Shown here piece after piece: positions 54,039-63,830 of a DNA stretch of 64,000 bases; the stretch's first letter is position 1, and each line of letters starts with the position of its first letter. The notes under the pieces were generated by a model, which was not told where the DNA came from, searched no databases, and saw only the letters and a program-made list of their open reading frames with translations. A program made the translations under genes and the position numbers. This DNA is from Viridibacillus sp050278625 (GTDB taxonomy: Bacteria; Bacillota; Bacilli; Bacillales_A; Planococcaceae): the NCBI RefSeq assembly GCF_050278625.1, contig NZ_JBNNTI010000015.1:14956-78955 (forward strand). Reading direction: 5' to 3'.

Positions 54039-55697
54039 TTATTCAGTGATATCCGCTGTTTTAAGCTGGATATTACCAATCGGGTCAGGTTCCATACCTG
54101 TTACAGAATCCTTCTTAACAAAAAGGGTTGTATAGTAGTAAATAGGGGAAACTGGTAATTCGCCCATTACAATTCCTTCAGCTTCTTTCAAAATTTCAAG
54201 ACGCTTTGCAGGATCTTGTTCAGCAACTGATTTATTCATCAACTCTTTGTACTTAGGATTTTCCCAACCAGTATCATTATTACCATTATCAGCAGTAGAG
54301 TACATTTCTAGGAATGTGTAAGGATCTCTATAGTCAGCAATCCAACCCATACGGCCTGCTTGATAATCAAGATTTGTTAACTTATCTAAATATACTTGCC
54401 ACTCAGAGTTATCAATTTTCACTTTGATACCTAAATTTTTACTCCAACCTTCTTGGATAAACTGTGCAATCGCATTATGTCCTTCGCTTGTATTAATTGA
54501 GATGCCGATTTCAATGTCAGATGTTTTATTAATTCCAAGCTCTTTCATACCAGCTTTAAGTGCAGTTTTTGCACCTTCAATATCATTGTCTTTCATATAA
54601 CCACGGTCTTCTTCAAAATCAGTAATAGCAGGAGGAACCATTCCTAAAGCTGGTGTTTGTTCGCCTTTTGTTACGTTTGTAATTAATTCTTGACGATTAA
54701 TAGCTAACGTCAAAGCTTTGCGAATATTGGCGTTATTAGTAAATTTACCTTTAGTGTTAAATTTGTACAAATAAACACCAGCTAATGGTTGAATATTTAA
54801 TTGCTTGCTTTTTTTGAATTCATCAATTGAATCCAGTGCAACATTTTGGAACGGAGCACCTAAATAATCAATTTCTCCTTTTTTAAACATACTTACAGCT
54901 GTCGGTTCTTTTTCTACCATGCCAATATTTATTTCGTTCAATTTAACAGAAGCATTATCCCAATAATCAGCATTTTTTTCTAATTTTAAAGATTCATCGT
55001 GTTTCCATTCAGCTAATCTGAATGGACCATTCGTAACGTAATTTTCCCCAGCATCTGCGTACCATTCTTTATTAGCCTCAGCAACCTTTTTGTTAATAGG
55101 CATATATGTTTGGAATGCAGTTAATTCAAGGAAGTAAGGTGTAGGATTTGCTAATGTAACTTCTAATGTTTTATCATCTACTACTTTAATTGCCACATCA
55201 TCAGCAGAACCTTTCTTCCTGTTGAAAGCTTCAGCACCTTTAATAGGGAAAAGTTGAGTTGCGTATTCAACCGCGTTTTTTGGATCTAACGCCCATTTCC
55301 AAGCGTATTCAAAATCACCTGCTACAACAGTATCGCCATTCGACCATTTAGCATCACGTAATTTAAATGTGTAAGTCAATTGATCATCACTAATTTGAAT
55401 ATCTTCTGCCAAAGCTTTTTCATATTTAGCTTCTTTATCAAGACGAGTTAAACCTTCAAATAGACTTAATAAAATATTCCCTGAAGTTGTATCTGTCGCC
55501 AACTGCGGATTCATTGCAGGTGGTTCAGAAGCAATAATTAAATTTAATGTTTTTTTCTTTTCTTGTACTGCACCCTCAGAGCCATTTTTCTCTTTGTCAT
55601 TATCTTTAGCAGTATCGCCCCCAAAATTACATGCTGCTAATACTAATGAAATGATTGCTAAAAGAGTGAACAGTAAATACTTTTTCTTTTTAGCCAT
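54039..55697 (-). CDS. oppA: Oligopeptide-binding lipoprotein
   Basis: A 552-residue solute-binding lipoprotein (SBP family 5). The signal peptide ends in a lipobox L-A-A-C with C22, and an acidic low-complexity linker follows. The family motifs are present: A-E-D-I-Q-I-S-D-D-Q-L-T-Y-T-F-K-L-R near residue 105, and A-L-T-L-A-I-N-R-Q-E-L-I near 330. It captures peptides outside and delivers them to OppBC. GGGGGA precedes the ATG. First gene of oppABCDF; the 695-bp region upstream should hold its promoter. Confidence 0.92.
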   Translation of the reverse strand: MAKKKKYLLFTLLAIISLVLAACNFGGDTAKDNDKEKNGSEGAVQEKKKTLNLIIASEPPAMNPQLATDTTSGNILLSLFEGLTRLDKEAKYEKALAEDIQISDDQLTYTFKLRDAKWSNGDTVVAGDFEYAWKWALDPKNAVEYATQLFPIKGAEAFNRKKGSADDVAIKVVDDKTLEVTLANPTPYFLELTAFQTYMPINKKVAEANKEWYADAGENYVTNGPFRLAEWKHDESLKLEKNADYWDNASVKLNEINIGMVEKEPTAVSMFKKGEIDYLGAPFQNVALDSIDEFKKSKQLNIQPLAGVYLYKFNTKGKFTNNANIRKALTLAINRQELITNVTKGEQTPALGMVPPAITDFEEDRGYMKDNDIEGAKTALKAGMKELGINKTSDIEIGISINTSEGHNAIAQFIQEGWSKNLGIKVKIDNSEWQVYLDKLTNLDYQAGRMGWIADYRDPYTFLEMYSTADNGNNDTGWENPKYKELMNKSVAEQDPAKRLEILKEAEGIVMGELPVSPIYYYTTLFVKKDSVTGMEPDPIGNIQLKTADITE

Positions 55698-56392
55698 TTA
55701 AATCCCCCTTATCTAAAATAATAAGCCCTTGTGAAAAGCTTAATTTCAATATAACAAAAAAAGATTTTCATAGAAACAAATAAAATCCAACAATATATTT
55801 TATTGGGAAAAAAACTTTTTAATAGTAATATTGTTAAATTTAGCGTATTAGTATAATGAAGTGTTAGTATAGTATTTTTTTGATTTTATCAATCTAATAT
55901 TTATTCGTATAATAGTAAAATGTCAAAATAAAAATTTATCATGTGTTTAATATAATAATTAATACAATATCAGAATATTAATAATAGTTCGAATTAACCA
56001 TATCTATAATTACTGAATATTCTCTCTAATTCGCTCTATTTCTACATTAATATACTTTTTTCGTAAAATACTTACTTCTTAAATTATATGATTCAAAGTA
56101 TTTTTTATGACTCAAAGTGTTGTTTTTAGATTTAACTCCATGTTTCAATTTGATATGATGGATAAAAGAAGTTCATTATAATTTTTTTAATGTAGCAAAT
56201 ATAATTAAAATGTATTTACCTCTAAGCTAATTGTTTTTATGATTGCTTCTTTTCTTTTGATTTTGTTTTGTCTGAAAGAAATCCAAAATGTTAGAAAGTA
56301 TAATGAAGGAACAACGAAATAGGGCATCTTAAAAAAGGTCCATTGCGTACTTAAATCGCAATGGATCATTTTGATGTTAAGAGGGTGAAAGA
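55698..56392. other. Long AT-rich intergenic region
   Basis: The region carries the oppA promoter on the minus strand (not pinned down) and a hairpin GGTCCATTGCG...CGCAATGGATC at 56337-56367 followed by ATTTTG. That hairpin lies only 25 bp before the next gene. I see no further gene or repeat. Confidence 0.55.
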
Positions 56393-56635
56393 ATGGTTAA
56401 TCATAAAGTAATGATTGTTGACTTTGCAAATAATGGTCCGCAAACTTGCTTTGTAAAATTTTCTGGATATGACGATGAAGTGAAAATCGAATTTACTGGA
56501 ATGGTACGTTTTGTAGGTGAGTTGCCATATGGGGATGTTATTCATCCTACAAAAAGTGAGCTTTCCAATAGCTGCAGAGAGTTTTTAAAGAATTATTTAA
56601 TAGAGCAATATAAACGTGGACAATTTGATGAATAG
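56393..56635 (+). CDS. Hypothetical small protein
   Basis: An 80-residue soluble protein: a beta-like first half (V-M-I-V-D-F-A-N-N-G-P-Q-T-C-F-V-K-F-S-G) and a helical tail (S-C-R-E-F-L-K-N-Y-L-I-E-Q-Y-K). The G-E-L-P-Y-G-D-V-I-H-P-T-K segment joins them. GAGGGTG precedes the ATG. I do not recognise the family. The next 340 bp up to the chemoreceptor are AT-rich with no gene. Confidence 0.6.
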   Translation: MVNHKVMIVDFANNGPQTCFVKFSGYDDEVKIEFTGMVRFVGELPYGDVIHPTKSELSNSCREFLKNYLIEQYKRGQFDE

Positions 56636-56976
56636 AATAAGTGTTTAATGAATGATCCTTTATATAGGAAGGGAAAACTCCTCTTTTAAAGTTTTATAAG
56701 GAAAACGATAGTAAAAGAGTTTGTCACAGCAAAAAGTTGTTTGTAATAATTATTTTGTAAATTTTAACATTTTAATAATCCTATAGTTCAGTATCATATC
56801 CTTATGTATATAAATAGTTAAATGATAATACCAATTATTAGTTCAATTGAATCAGTAAATATGACTAAACATAATGCTATAGTTATGTTATCAATACACT
56901 ATATTTCAATTACAGGTGTCGAGATATAACGTGCTAATATGTTTTACTTAATTTGAAGATGCGAGGGGTTAGGCAA

Positions 56977-58662
56977 ATGTCTATTCAAAAGAAAATTAGT
57001 ATAGGCTTTATTACAATGATTGTCATGATGTTAGTGATTTTGGTATTTAACTATAATCGTTTATCTACTGTCGAAGATGCTATCGACGAAGTAACGAAGG
57101 ATCGTTTTGAGAAGATACAGCTAGCGAATGATATTCAATTCAATTTAGGAATGCAAGGATTATATTTACGTTCTTATATAATAGAAGGAAATGATACAGA
57201 AAAAGGAAAATTGCAGAGCTATCAACAAAAACTTGATCAGGCAATATCTGAGCTGAATGACAAAAAAATGGCTGAACAAATGCATACATATATGTCGGAT
57301 ATTAATGAAAATAATGAAAAATTCAATAATGCTGTAAGTTTAGTCATTACAGAATATGAAAAAGGAAATAAAGAAGCTGCTTATAAAGAAGTGAAAGAAG
57401 TTGGTACGGTAGCAAATATGAAGATTTTAGATGCTGCTATTGAAATTATGGATTTTCAGAAAAAAGAATTAGATAAAGAGAATGCAAATGTTCATAATAT
57501 AGCGCAACAAGCTATGTATCTAGTAAGTTTAATTTCTTTATTTAGTATTATTTTAGCGATTTTCTTCATCGTATTCATAAAGAAAACAGTTGTTAATCCT
57601 TTGTTAGAAATTGTGAAAGGTTCTAATTTAATTGCTACTGGTGATTTAACGCATTCGGATTTTGATTTTAAAACAAAGGATGAAGTTGGTCAGTTAGCAG
57701 TATCTTTCAATCAAATGAAACACTATTTAAAGGAATTAATCAGTAGTATTTCAGATAATACAAGTCAATTAAGTGCGGCGATTGAAGAGCTATCAGCAAG
57801 TACAACTGAAGTTTCACAAGCTGCAGAAGGTGTGTCGAACAGTGTTGAACAAACTTCAAAAAGTGCTGTCGATTCTGTTGAAATAGCGAAAGATAGTGCT
57901 ACTGCTATGCAAGAAACAGCGGTTGGAGTAAGCCGAATTGCTGAAGCTTCACAATTGTTATTCGATCATGCAGTCGATACAACAAAAATAGCTAGTGATG
58001 GTACTAAGATTTTAGAAGTTGCAAAACAACAAATGCATGTCATTTCAAATTCTACAAACGAAACAAATGAGCTAATACAAAAACTGACGACACAAACGCT
58101 CGAAATTCAAAAAATGACTAATGTCATTACAGATATTACAGACCAAACAAACTTATTAGCATTGAATGCTGCTATAGAGGCAGCGCGTGCTGGTGAGCAT
58201 GGCAAAGGATTTGCTGTAGTAGCTGAAGAAGTGCGTAAGCTAGCTGAAGGGTCTAAAGGGTCAGCATCACAAATTGTCAATTTAACACAAACGATTCAAA
58301 ATGATACGACTACTGTTGCAGCTTCAATTGCCGAGGGTCTCAAGAATGTCAGCCAAGGGGTTTATGTAATTGATAATGCGAGTGAATCGTTTGGTCATAT
58401 TGTGGACTCTGTATCTCAAATGACAACTCAATTGGAAGATATTACTGCAACTTCTGAACAATTATCGGCAGGAACTGAAGAAGTATCGGCCTCTGTAGAA
58501 GAAATAGCAAATAACGCAGAAATTGCTTCATCACAATCTGCCGCCATTTCAAGTGCAGTTGAAGAACAAAATGCAACATTGCAAGAAATTAATAGCGTTG
58601 TGCAAGAATTAAGTCAACAAGCAGTAGAATTACAAACATTAACGCAACGTTTTAAAGTTTAA
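56977..58662 (+). CDS. Methyl-accepting chemotaxis protein (4HB sensor)
   Basis: A 561-residue chemoreceptor. TM1 is at about 10-30, a helical sensor of about 145 residues resembles the four-helix-bundle MCP domain, TM2 is at about 178-200, then HAMP, then the long signalling coiled coil. The conserved hairpin tip reads I-T-D-Q-T-N-L-L-A-L-N-A-A-I-E-A-A-R-A-G and then V-R-K-L-A-E. The cytoplasmic part is of the long Gram-positive type. I start at ATG 56977, eight bases after AGGGG; the in-frame ATG at 56953 lacks a site. The ligand is unknown. Confidence 0.92.
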   Translation: MSIQKKISIGFITMIVMMLVILVFNYNRLSTVEDAIDEVTKDRFEKIQLANDIQFNLGMQGLYLRSYIIEGNDTEKGKLQSYQQKLDQAISELNDKKMAEQMHTYMSDINENNEKFNNAVSLVITEYEKGNKEAAYKEVKEVGTVANMKILDAAIEIMDFQKKELDKENANVHNIAQQAMYLVSLISLFSIILAIFFIVFIKKTVVNPLLEIVKGSNLIATGDLTHSDFDFKTKDEVGQLAVSFNQMKHYLKELISSISDNTSQLSAAIEELSASTTEVSQAAEGVSNSVEQTSKSAVDSVEIAKDSATAMQETAVGVSRIAEASQLLFDHAVDTTKIASDGTKILEVAKQQMHVISNSTNETNELIQKLTTQTLEIQKMTNVITDITDQTNLLALNAAIEAARAGEHGKGFAVVAEEVRKLAEGSKGSASQIVNLTQTIQNDTTTVAASIAEGLKNVSQGVYVIDNASESFGHIVDSVSQMTTQLEDITATSEQLSAGTEEVSASVEEIANNAEIASSQSAAISSAVEEQNATLQEINSVVQELSQQAVELQTLTQRFKV

Positions 58663-58681
58663 GATAGTCATTACTAAAAAA

Positions 58682-58728
58682 ACATCTAACTCTTCGCTTA
58701 ATAGCTAAAGAGATAGATGTTTTTTGTA
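58682..58728 (+). terminator. Rho-independent terminator
   Basis: ACATCTA-a-CTCTT...AAGAG-a-TAGATGT with a following T-run, 20 bp past the chemoreceptor stop. Confidence 0.88.
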
Positions 58729-58888
58729 TTGTCAAAATTTTTTTGGAAATCTACTATGATTCAATCCCTATTTACTATATTATATATAAATATCTAAATA
58801 TTAGGATTTTTATGGATATTATTACGACCTTTATCACGGATTATGTTTTAAAAAATAAATTGAATGACATGACAGGAGAGGTTGTTTT

Positions 58889-60592
58889 TTGAATAAGTTA
58901 AGGCATATTAAAATTGGTATGAAATTTAATGTTCTACAAGTTTTTGTTGTTGTTTTTTTATGTATTCTCATCACTATTGTAGCAAAGTGGGAAATTGAGA
59001 GGTCACTGATGGAGACGTTAGAAGACCGGGTTTTAGAGGCTTCTACTTTAGGTGAGACTATAGTAAATGACAGATTTGCTGGGGATTGGACTATTAAAGA
59101 TGGAGAGCTTTATAAAGGAGAACATAATTTTACGGATGATACGGCACTAGTCGATGAAATAGGAAAAACGGTTAGTGGAGCGGTCACGATATTCAATGGT
59201 GATACGCGTATTGCAACAAATGTACAAGTAGATGGTAAGCGCTCTATTGGTACACAAGCATCTCAAAATGTTGTTGATCAAGTACTCAAGCAAGGTAATA
59301 CCTATATAGGGGCTGTAGATATAGTAGGTACTCAATATGTCACTGTTTATCAACCTATCAAAGCCGCCTCAGGTGAAGTAATTGGTATGTGGTTTGTAGG
59401 GGAACCTATTACGAAGATAAATGAAATTACAATGAGTTTAGTGAAGAAAATAGTATTGGCGTTGCTTGGAGGAGGGACAATTGCTATTCTTGGAAGCGTT
59501 TTATTAACACGAGCACTTGTCAGACCCATTAAACAAATTAATCGTCAGTTAAAAGAAATTGCAGAAGGTGAGGGAGATCTTACGCAAGAGTTGAAGGTCA
59601 CCACAGAAGATGAAACAGGTGAATTAGCACATTCCTTCAATCAAATGCTCGATAGTTTGCGTAAAATGATGAAGCAAGTAGCAGATTCATCAGTACATGT
59701 TGCTGCAGCTTCTGAAGAACTAACAGCAAATGCTGAGCAAACAACAGAAGCGACTAGTCAAATTGCACAATCGATTCATGAAATTGCTGAAGGTGCTGAA
59801 ATGCAAGAAGATGGGGCACATACTAGCTTCCGGTCTATTGAAGCCGTTCGTACTAATCTACAGAAGGTTGTGGAACAATCAACAACAGTTACTCAAGTAG
59901 CGAAAGAAACGAGCGAAGTAGCGGTGAATGGTAATGATTCGTTACAAAAAGTAATTCATCAAATGGACGTTATTAATAATGCAACTTCAAATGCTAGTCA
60001 ATCTATAGACGAGTTAGGCAAGCAATCGAGTGAAATTGGCAATATCGTAGAAGTTATTACAGCCATCTCAGAGCAAACGAATTTACTAGCTTTGAATGCT
60101 GCAATTGAAGCGGCTAGAGCGGGTGAGCATGGGAAGGGCTTTGCTGTAGTAGCGGATGAAGTAAGAAAATTAGCCGAACAATCTAAAGTATCGGCATCTC
60201 AAATTTCTGACTTGATTTTACAAACACAAAAAGGGACGGAAAAGGCTGTAAAAGCAATTGAACTTGGAACAAAGGAAACAGCTTCTGGTATGCTGGTCGT
60301 AGAAGAAACAAAACAAGGCTTTGAGAAGATCCTTCTATCTGTGGATCAAGTAGCAGAACGAATCCAAGAAGTTAACTTAATCGCAACGAATATGTATGAA
60401 GCTGTTAATAAAGTTTATACATCTGTAGAAGATACTTTGAGCATTGCTAAAGACTCTTCAAGTACAACGCAAATCGTTGCTTCAGCATCAGAAGAGCAAC
60501 TTGCTACTATGGAAGAAATCACTTCATCAGCTGAAACAATGTCTAAAATGGCAGAAGAATTGCAGCTATTAGTGAGTCAATTTAAATACTAG
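58889..60592 (+). CDS. Methyl-accepting chemotaxis protein (Cache sensor)
   Basis: A 567-residue chemoreceptor with TM1 at about 15-33, an external single-Cache-like domain (about 35-185, with V-T-I-F-N-G-D-T-R-I-A-T-N-V and G-M-W-F-V-G-E-P at its end), TM2 at about 190-212, HAMP, and a signalling domain with the same hairpin tip as its neighbour. The start is TTG at 58889, eight bases after AGGAGAG. The sensor domain differs from the upstream receptor, so the two respond to different ligands. Terminators separate them. Confidence 0.92.
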   Translation: MNKLRHIKIGMKFNVLQVFVVVFLCILITIVAKWEIERSLMETLEDRVLEASTLGETIVNDRFAGDWTIKDGELYKGEHNFTDDTALVDEIGKTVSGAVTIFNGDTRIATNVQVDGKRSIGTQASQNVVDQVLKQGNTYIGAVDIVGTQYVTVYQPIKAASGEVIGMWFVGEPITKINEITMSLVKKIVLALLGGGTIAILGSVLLTRALVRPIKQINRQLKEIAEGEGDLTQELKVTTEDETGELAHSFNQMLDSLRKMMKQVADSSVHVAAASEELTANAEQTTEATSQIAQSIHEIAEGAEMQEDGAHTSFRSIEAVRTNLQKVVEQSTTVTQVAKETSEVAVNGNDSLQKVIHQMDVINNATSNASQSIDELGKQSSEIGNIVEVITAISEQTNLLALNAAIEAARAGEHGKGFAVVADEVRKLAEQSKVSASQISDLILQTQKGTEKAVKAIELGTKETASGMLVVEETKQGFEKILLSVDQVAERIQEVNLIATNMYEAVNKVYTSVEDTLSIAKDSSSTTQIVASASEEQLATMEEITSSAETMSKMAEELQLLVSQFKY

Positions 60593-60605
60593 TTTTCTAA
60601 ACCCT

Positions 60606-60626
60606 CTACAACAAGTAGAGGGCACT
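60606..60626 (+). terminator. Hairpin after the second chemoreceptor
   Basis: CCCTCTAC-aacaa-GTAGAGGG, 12 bp past the stop and touching the repeat element. It has no T-run of its own. Confidence 0.45.
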
Positions 60627-60900
60627 GAAAAAGTCCATAAAATGAATTTTAGCCATGGTGGAAACGATTAATCGTTTCCACCATGGCTTTTTCTTCGATG
60701 CCGTTAATTTCCGTTCCGGCGGACGCTTTCTTGAGGACGAACCTTGGGCCTCCTCGTCGCTAACGTTCCTTTGGGGTCTCAGGATGTTCGCTAGTTCCCC
60801 AAGGAGTCGACGCCTGCACTCCAATCAACTAGTTATATCGTTTTTCTGAGTTTTTCATTCTTTCCGATTCACAGCTAACCCTTTATAATGAAAGGACTAA
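60619..60900. repeat. Palindromic dispersed repeat, type B copy 2
   Basis: The inverted counterpart of 8148-8428. It holds a perfect 38-bp palindrome (AGCCATGGTGGAAACGATT then its reverse complement) at about 60651-60688, followed by the GC-rich half with GGACGCTTTC, TCGTCGCTAACGTTCCT and AGTTCCCCAAGGAGTCG. Frames on both strands are chance products of the symmetry. Confidence 0.85.
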
Positions 60901-61000
60901 TTCAAGGTGGTGCTGTCCTTGATTTCCAAACAAGAAAAGTAGATGGTTTAAAATAATATCCTAAAGAAAGATTAGACAAGTGACTAAAGGATATAGACTC

Positions 61001-61222
61001 TTATTCGTTTTCAATATTCTCAGCCTTTGCTTTTAATCTGAATGCCTTAATTAAATAAATGACAAAAGCCATACACGCAATTGTAAGCATGAAGAATATT
61101 ATAGCAAGAGGATAAGATTTATTGGCGTATTTACCTAGGGCTTGGTTTCCGAATAGAATAGTTAAAACAACGACAACGGTAATGCAAAATGGATTTAACA
61201 AATATGGAACAATTTTAGACAT
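61001..61222 (-). CDS. Small two-helix membrane protein
   Basis: A 73-residue protein with two hydrophobic segments (about 8-26 and 38-60) and a charged tail (R-L-K-A-K-A-E-N-I-E-N-E). AAGGAG lies 12 bases before the ATG, a little far. Unknown function; stand-alone gene between the repeat and the HAD phosphatase. Confidence 0.55.
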   Translation of the reverse strand: MSKIVPYLLNPFCITVVVVLTILFGNQALGKYANKSYPLAIIFFMLTIACMAFVIYLIKAFRLKAKAENIENE

Positions 61223-61352
61223 GGTATTATGGAACTCCTTTAACTAATCAATCATTTAATACAATTTTAACATAAGGATAGTGGTTCTAATATTGAAAAC
61301 CTAGATGAGTTAAGTCACTATTATTAGTAATATTGGAATAGAGGGAATAAAA

Positions 61353-62171
61353 ATGAAGATTCGATTAATAGCTTTAGATATGGATGGTACGACTTTAACC
61401 CCATATTTACAGTTAACTGAAAGAACGATTGAAACGATAAAAAACACAATGGACCGTAATGTAGAAGTAGTTATTTGTACTGGCAGAACACTAGATGAAT
61501 TAGAAGATGTCTTTTTACATTTACCATTTGTAAAATATGTTATCACTGGGAATGGTTCAGCAGTCTGGAACTTGGCTACGCAACAGAAAATATACGAAGA
61601 TACATTATCACTCGAACAAACGATGCAAATAATGCAATTGCTTAAGCCGATTGATTTACGAATTGAAGCATTTGCAGATGGCAAAGTGTATATAAGTCAA
61701 CATTGCTATGATTGTCCAATTGAATATGGAGCAGGTGATTTTGCACACTTTATGATTAAGACACGCACCCCTGTACCAAATATTCATGATTTTATAACTG
61801 AACGGAATTTGCCAATCGACAAATTTAATCTATATTTTAAAAATGTTGAGGAGCGAGCTACTATGTGGGATCACCTAGAAGAGTTGGGATACAACATTAC
61901 AACTTCGTTCCAACAAAACGTAGAGGTGAACTCTAGTACTGCCAATAAAGGCAACGCATTAAGGGAATTAAGCTCTTCATTGAGTGTGACTTATGAAAAT
62001 GTAATGGCTATCGGAGATGCCATGAATGATTTGTCGATGTTAAAATTTGCAGGATTCCCAGTTGCTATGGGTAATGCTATTCCTGCAGTTAAAGAGATTT
62101 CTAAGCATATTACGGATACAAACAGCAATGAAGGTGTTGTGAAAGCGATAGAAAAATTCATATTGAATTAA
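61353..62171 (+). CDS. Cof-type HAD phosphatase
   Basis: A 272-residue haloacid-dehalogenase phosphatase of the Cof/IIB type. Motif I is D-M-D-G-T at residues 10-14, the threonine/serine motif is I-C-T-G-R-T near 45, the lysine is in A-N-K-G-N-A-L near 200, and motif IV is G-D-A-M-N-D-L-S-M-L near 220. The cap domain lies between. Substrates in this group are sugar phosphates, FMN or pyridoxal phosphate; the one here is unknown. AGAGGG precedes the ATG and a strong terminator follows. Confidence 0.9.
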   Translation: MKIRLIALDMDGTTLTPYLQLTERTIETIKNTMDRNVEVVICTGRTLDELEDVFLHLPFVKYVITGNGSAVWNLATQQKIYEDTLSLEQTMQIMQLLKPIDLRIEAFADGKVYISQHCYDCPIEYGAGDFAHFMIKTRTPVPNIHDFITERNLPIDKFNLYFKNVEERATMWDHLEELGYNITTSFQQNVEVNSSTANKGNALRELSSSLSVTYENVMAIGDAMNDLSMLKFAGFPVAMGNAIPAVKEISKHITDTNSNEGVVKAIEKFILN

Positions 62172-62175
62172 TGAT

Positions 62176-62207
62176 AAGCACTCAATGATAATAGTTGAGT
62201 GCTTATT
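62176..62207 (+). terminator. Rho-independent terminator
   Basis: TAAGCACTCAA...TTGAGTGCTTA followed by TTTG, immediately after the HAD gene. Confidence 0.85.
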
Positions 62208-62263
62208 TGCATATTCGTATTTTTGGTATAATAATTTGAATATGTAATTTAAGGAGAATGATA

Positions 62264-62400
62264 TGAAATTAATGTTATACATAATAGTGGAATTATTGTT
62301 AGTTTTATCCCCTATGTAGTGCATAGGGAAGTAGCAATAGTATTAGGTTTCGGAGTCATATTTGGTATTTTGATAGTGAGCTATTTTCCCAAATTCAAGT
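62264..62400 (+). pseudogene. Frameshifted small membrane protein
   Basis: A frame with AAGGAG and ATG (M-K-L-M-L-Y-I-I-V-E-L) stops after 18 codons. Its continuation in the next frame reads V-S-F-I-P-Y-V-V-H-R-E-V-A-I-V-L-G-F-G-V and I-L-I-V-S-Y-F-P-K-F. One base change in phase splits a protein of about 45 residues. It runs into the opposite-strand fragment that follows. Confidence 0.5.
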
Positions 62401-62531
62401 CGCTTAGCAATTTGTATCGTCATTTTATCAGAAGTACCAATAAGCAATAATTTCTCGGGTTGATGGCTGTCAATTGCCTTGTGAACATCCTGCTTTGCAG
62501 AACGATATAGTAATTCAGTTTGGATAATCAT
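62395..62531 (-). pseudogene. Fragment of an unidentified protein gene
   Basis: On the minus strand 45 or so codons read like protein (E-L-L-Y-R-S-A-K-Q-D-V-H-K-A-I-D and L-L-L-I-G-T-S-D-K-M-T-I-Q-I-A-K-R-L), then pass into sequence antisense to the small membrane pseudogene. No good ribosome site precedes it. It is probably the remains of a gene whose ends were lost. Confidence 0.35.
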
Positions 62532-62601
62532 TTTGATCGTGAATTAGAAGAAATACGAATTACGATTATTTCAATACAAGTAATGAGAGGTTTTAAAGAA
62601 A

Positions 62602-63030
62602 ATGAAACATAAAGTAATATATATTTTAGGAAGTATTATCTTGGGCGCTATATTATCTGCTATATCCCATTCAGTACTAAATATTTGGTTGAAGATTGCC
62701 ATTGCCATTGTGATAGTAGTCGTTTACTTCAAATTAGATAGTATTTATGATAAAAAGAAAGAGCAAAGATACAATAATAAATATACGTTTTTAAGTGAAT
62801 TAGAAATAGGAGACCTCGTTTGTATTAAATTGAATAACGGACACGAAATAGGTCCTGCAGTATTTTTAATGGATCATTTTCAATTGAGTAGTATTTCAGT
62901 AGTACTTGCACCCTATTATAATGATCCTGAACGTGTACATGAACTTGGAAAAAATAAAGAAATTAAATTAAGGAAAATAGAGTCGATTGAAGTTGTAGAA
63001 TCGGGGAATTCATTTTGGAAGGTGAATTGA
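62602..63030 (+). CDS. Hypothetical membrane protein
   Basis: A 142-residue protein: two N-terminal transmembrane helices (about 5-24 and 29-47), then a soluble domain of about 90 residues that may be a small beta barrel (E-I-G-D-L-V-C-I-K-L-N-N-G-H-E-I-G-P-A-V-F-L). GAGAGG precedes the ATG. Its two helices resemble the 59-residue protein at 63585, so the two may be related copies. Its stop overlaps the start of the next frame. Confidence 0.65.
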   Translation: MKHKVIYILGSIILGAILSAISHSVLNIWLKIAIAIVIVVVYFKLDSIYDKKKEQRYNNKYTFLSELEIGDLVCIKLNNGHEIGPAVFLMDHFQLSSISVVLAPYYNDPERVHELGKNKEIKLRKIESIEVVESGNSFWKVN

Positions 63031-63446
63031 TTGCGATAGGTTTTTTAACGACGCAATACATATTCACTATAAAGCCTACTAGAATATCTGGTAATGGTAA
63101 TTTAGGATTGCTCGTATTAGGTTTTGTATTACCATTTTTAATATTAAGTTTATTCATTACATATAGAATTGGCCTTTCTTATTTTAAACAAAAAACAAGT
63201 ATGGTAAAGGGTTTGACATCTTAAATGCTTGTACTAACTATTAGTGGTGCTAGTATTATGTGGAATCAACTTATTCAGCAATCTATTATAGATTTAGGTG
63301 GAGACTGGAACGTACCAGAATCTAGAATTTATCGTTCTGGCATACTAAATCAATATACGAATCATTGGCTGTGTAATACATATTCCTTTATTGTCATACA
63401 TTGTTTCGTTTTTTTAGCAGCAATTGTCGGTAGAAGTAGGAAGTGA
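63015..63446 (+). pseudogene. Membrane protein gene interrupted by an in-frame stop
   Basis: One continuous frame of about 143 codons is broken by a TAA at 63222-63224. Before it are one long hydrophobic helix (L-L-V-L-G-F-V-L-P-F-L-I-L-S-L-F) and G-L-S-Y-F-K-Q-K-T; after it are L-V-L-T-I-S-G-A-S-I-M-W and a final helix. The two halves keep the same phase, so a single nonsense mutation is the simplest reading. The start is TTG 63015 or 63027, overlapping the end of the preceding gene. Unknown family. Confidence 0.6.
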
Positions 63447-63584
63447 ATTTTATATTTCATATGTTTAATAAATACAAATAAAAGGATCATCCCAAAATTC
63501 AATTTACAAAGTAGATATTAATTCTTGAAATCGTTTGATTTCAACTAATAATATTTAAAATACAGAAGATATGAGGTTTAAAAG

Positions 63585-63764
63585 ATGATATACAAAATGT
63601 TAAGTATCTTAGGAACTTTGCTAGTGGCTAGTTTAGTATTTGTAGTAATTGAAGCATCTATGAGTATATGGATAAAGATTGTATTAATTCTCGTAATTGC
63701 ACTTTGCTATGTATGGCTTTATATTAAAGGTGAAATGATGCGTTCAAAAAATAAACCAGAGTAG
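63585..63764 (+). CDS. 59-residue two-helix membrane protein
   Basis: A short gene with GAGGT seven bases before the ATG. Two helices (about 5-23 and 28-47) are followed by a basic tail (M-M-R-S-K-N-K-P-E). The pattern and sequence (S-I-L-G-T-L-L, S-I-W-I-K-I-V-L-I-L-V-I-A) match the first 50 residues of the protein at 62602, so it is probably a shortened paralogue. A terminator follows. Function unknown. Confidence 0.6.
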   Translation: MIYKMLSILGTLLVASLVFVVIEASMSIWIKIVLILVIALCYVWLYIKGEMMRSKNKPE

Positions 63765-63830
63765 CTTTTTACTTTGCTGTTTTCACTTTTTAACTTGGCT
63801 AGCATAGATTATATGCTTGTTTTAAACTAA

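Noticed and set aside
60606..60849. Frames on both strands over the second type B repeat
   Set aside because: Both run through the palindrome and arise from its symmetry.
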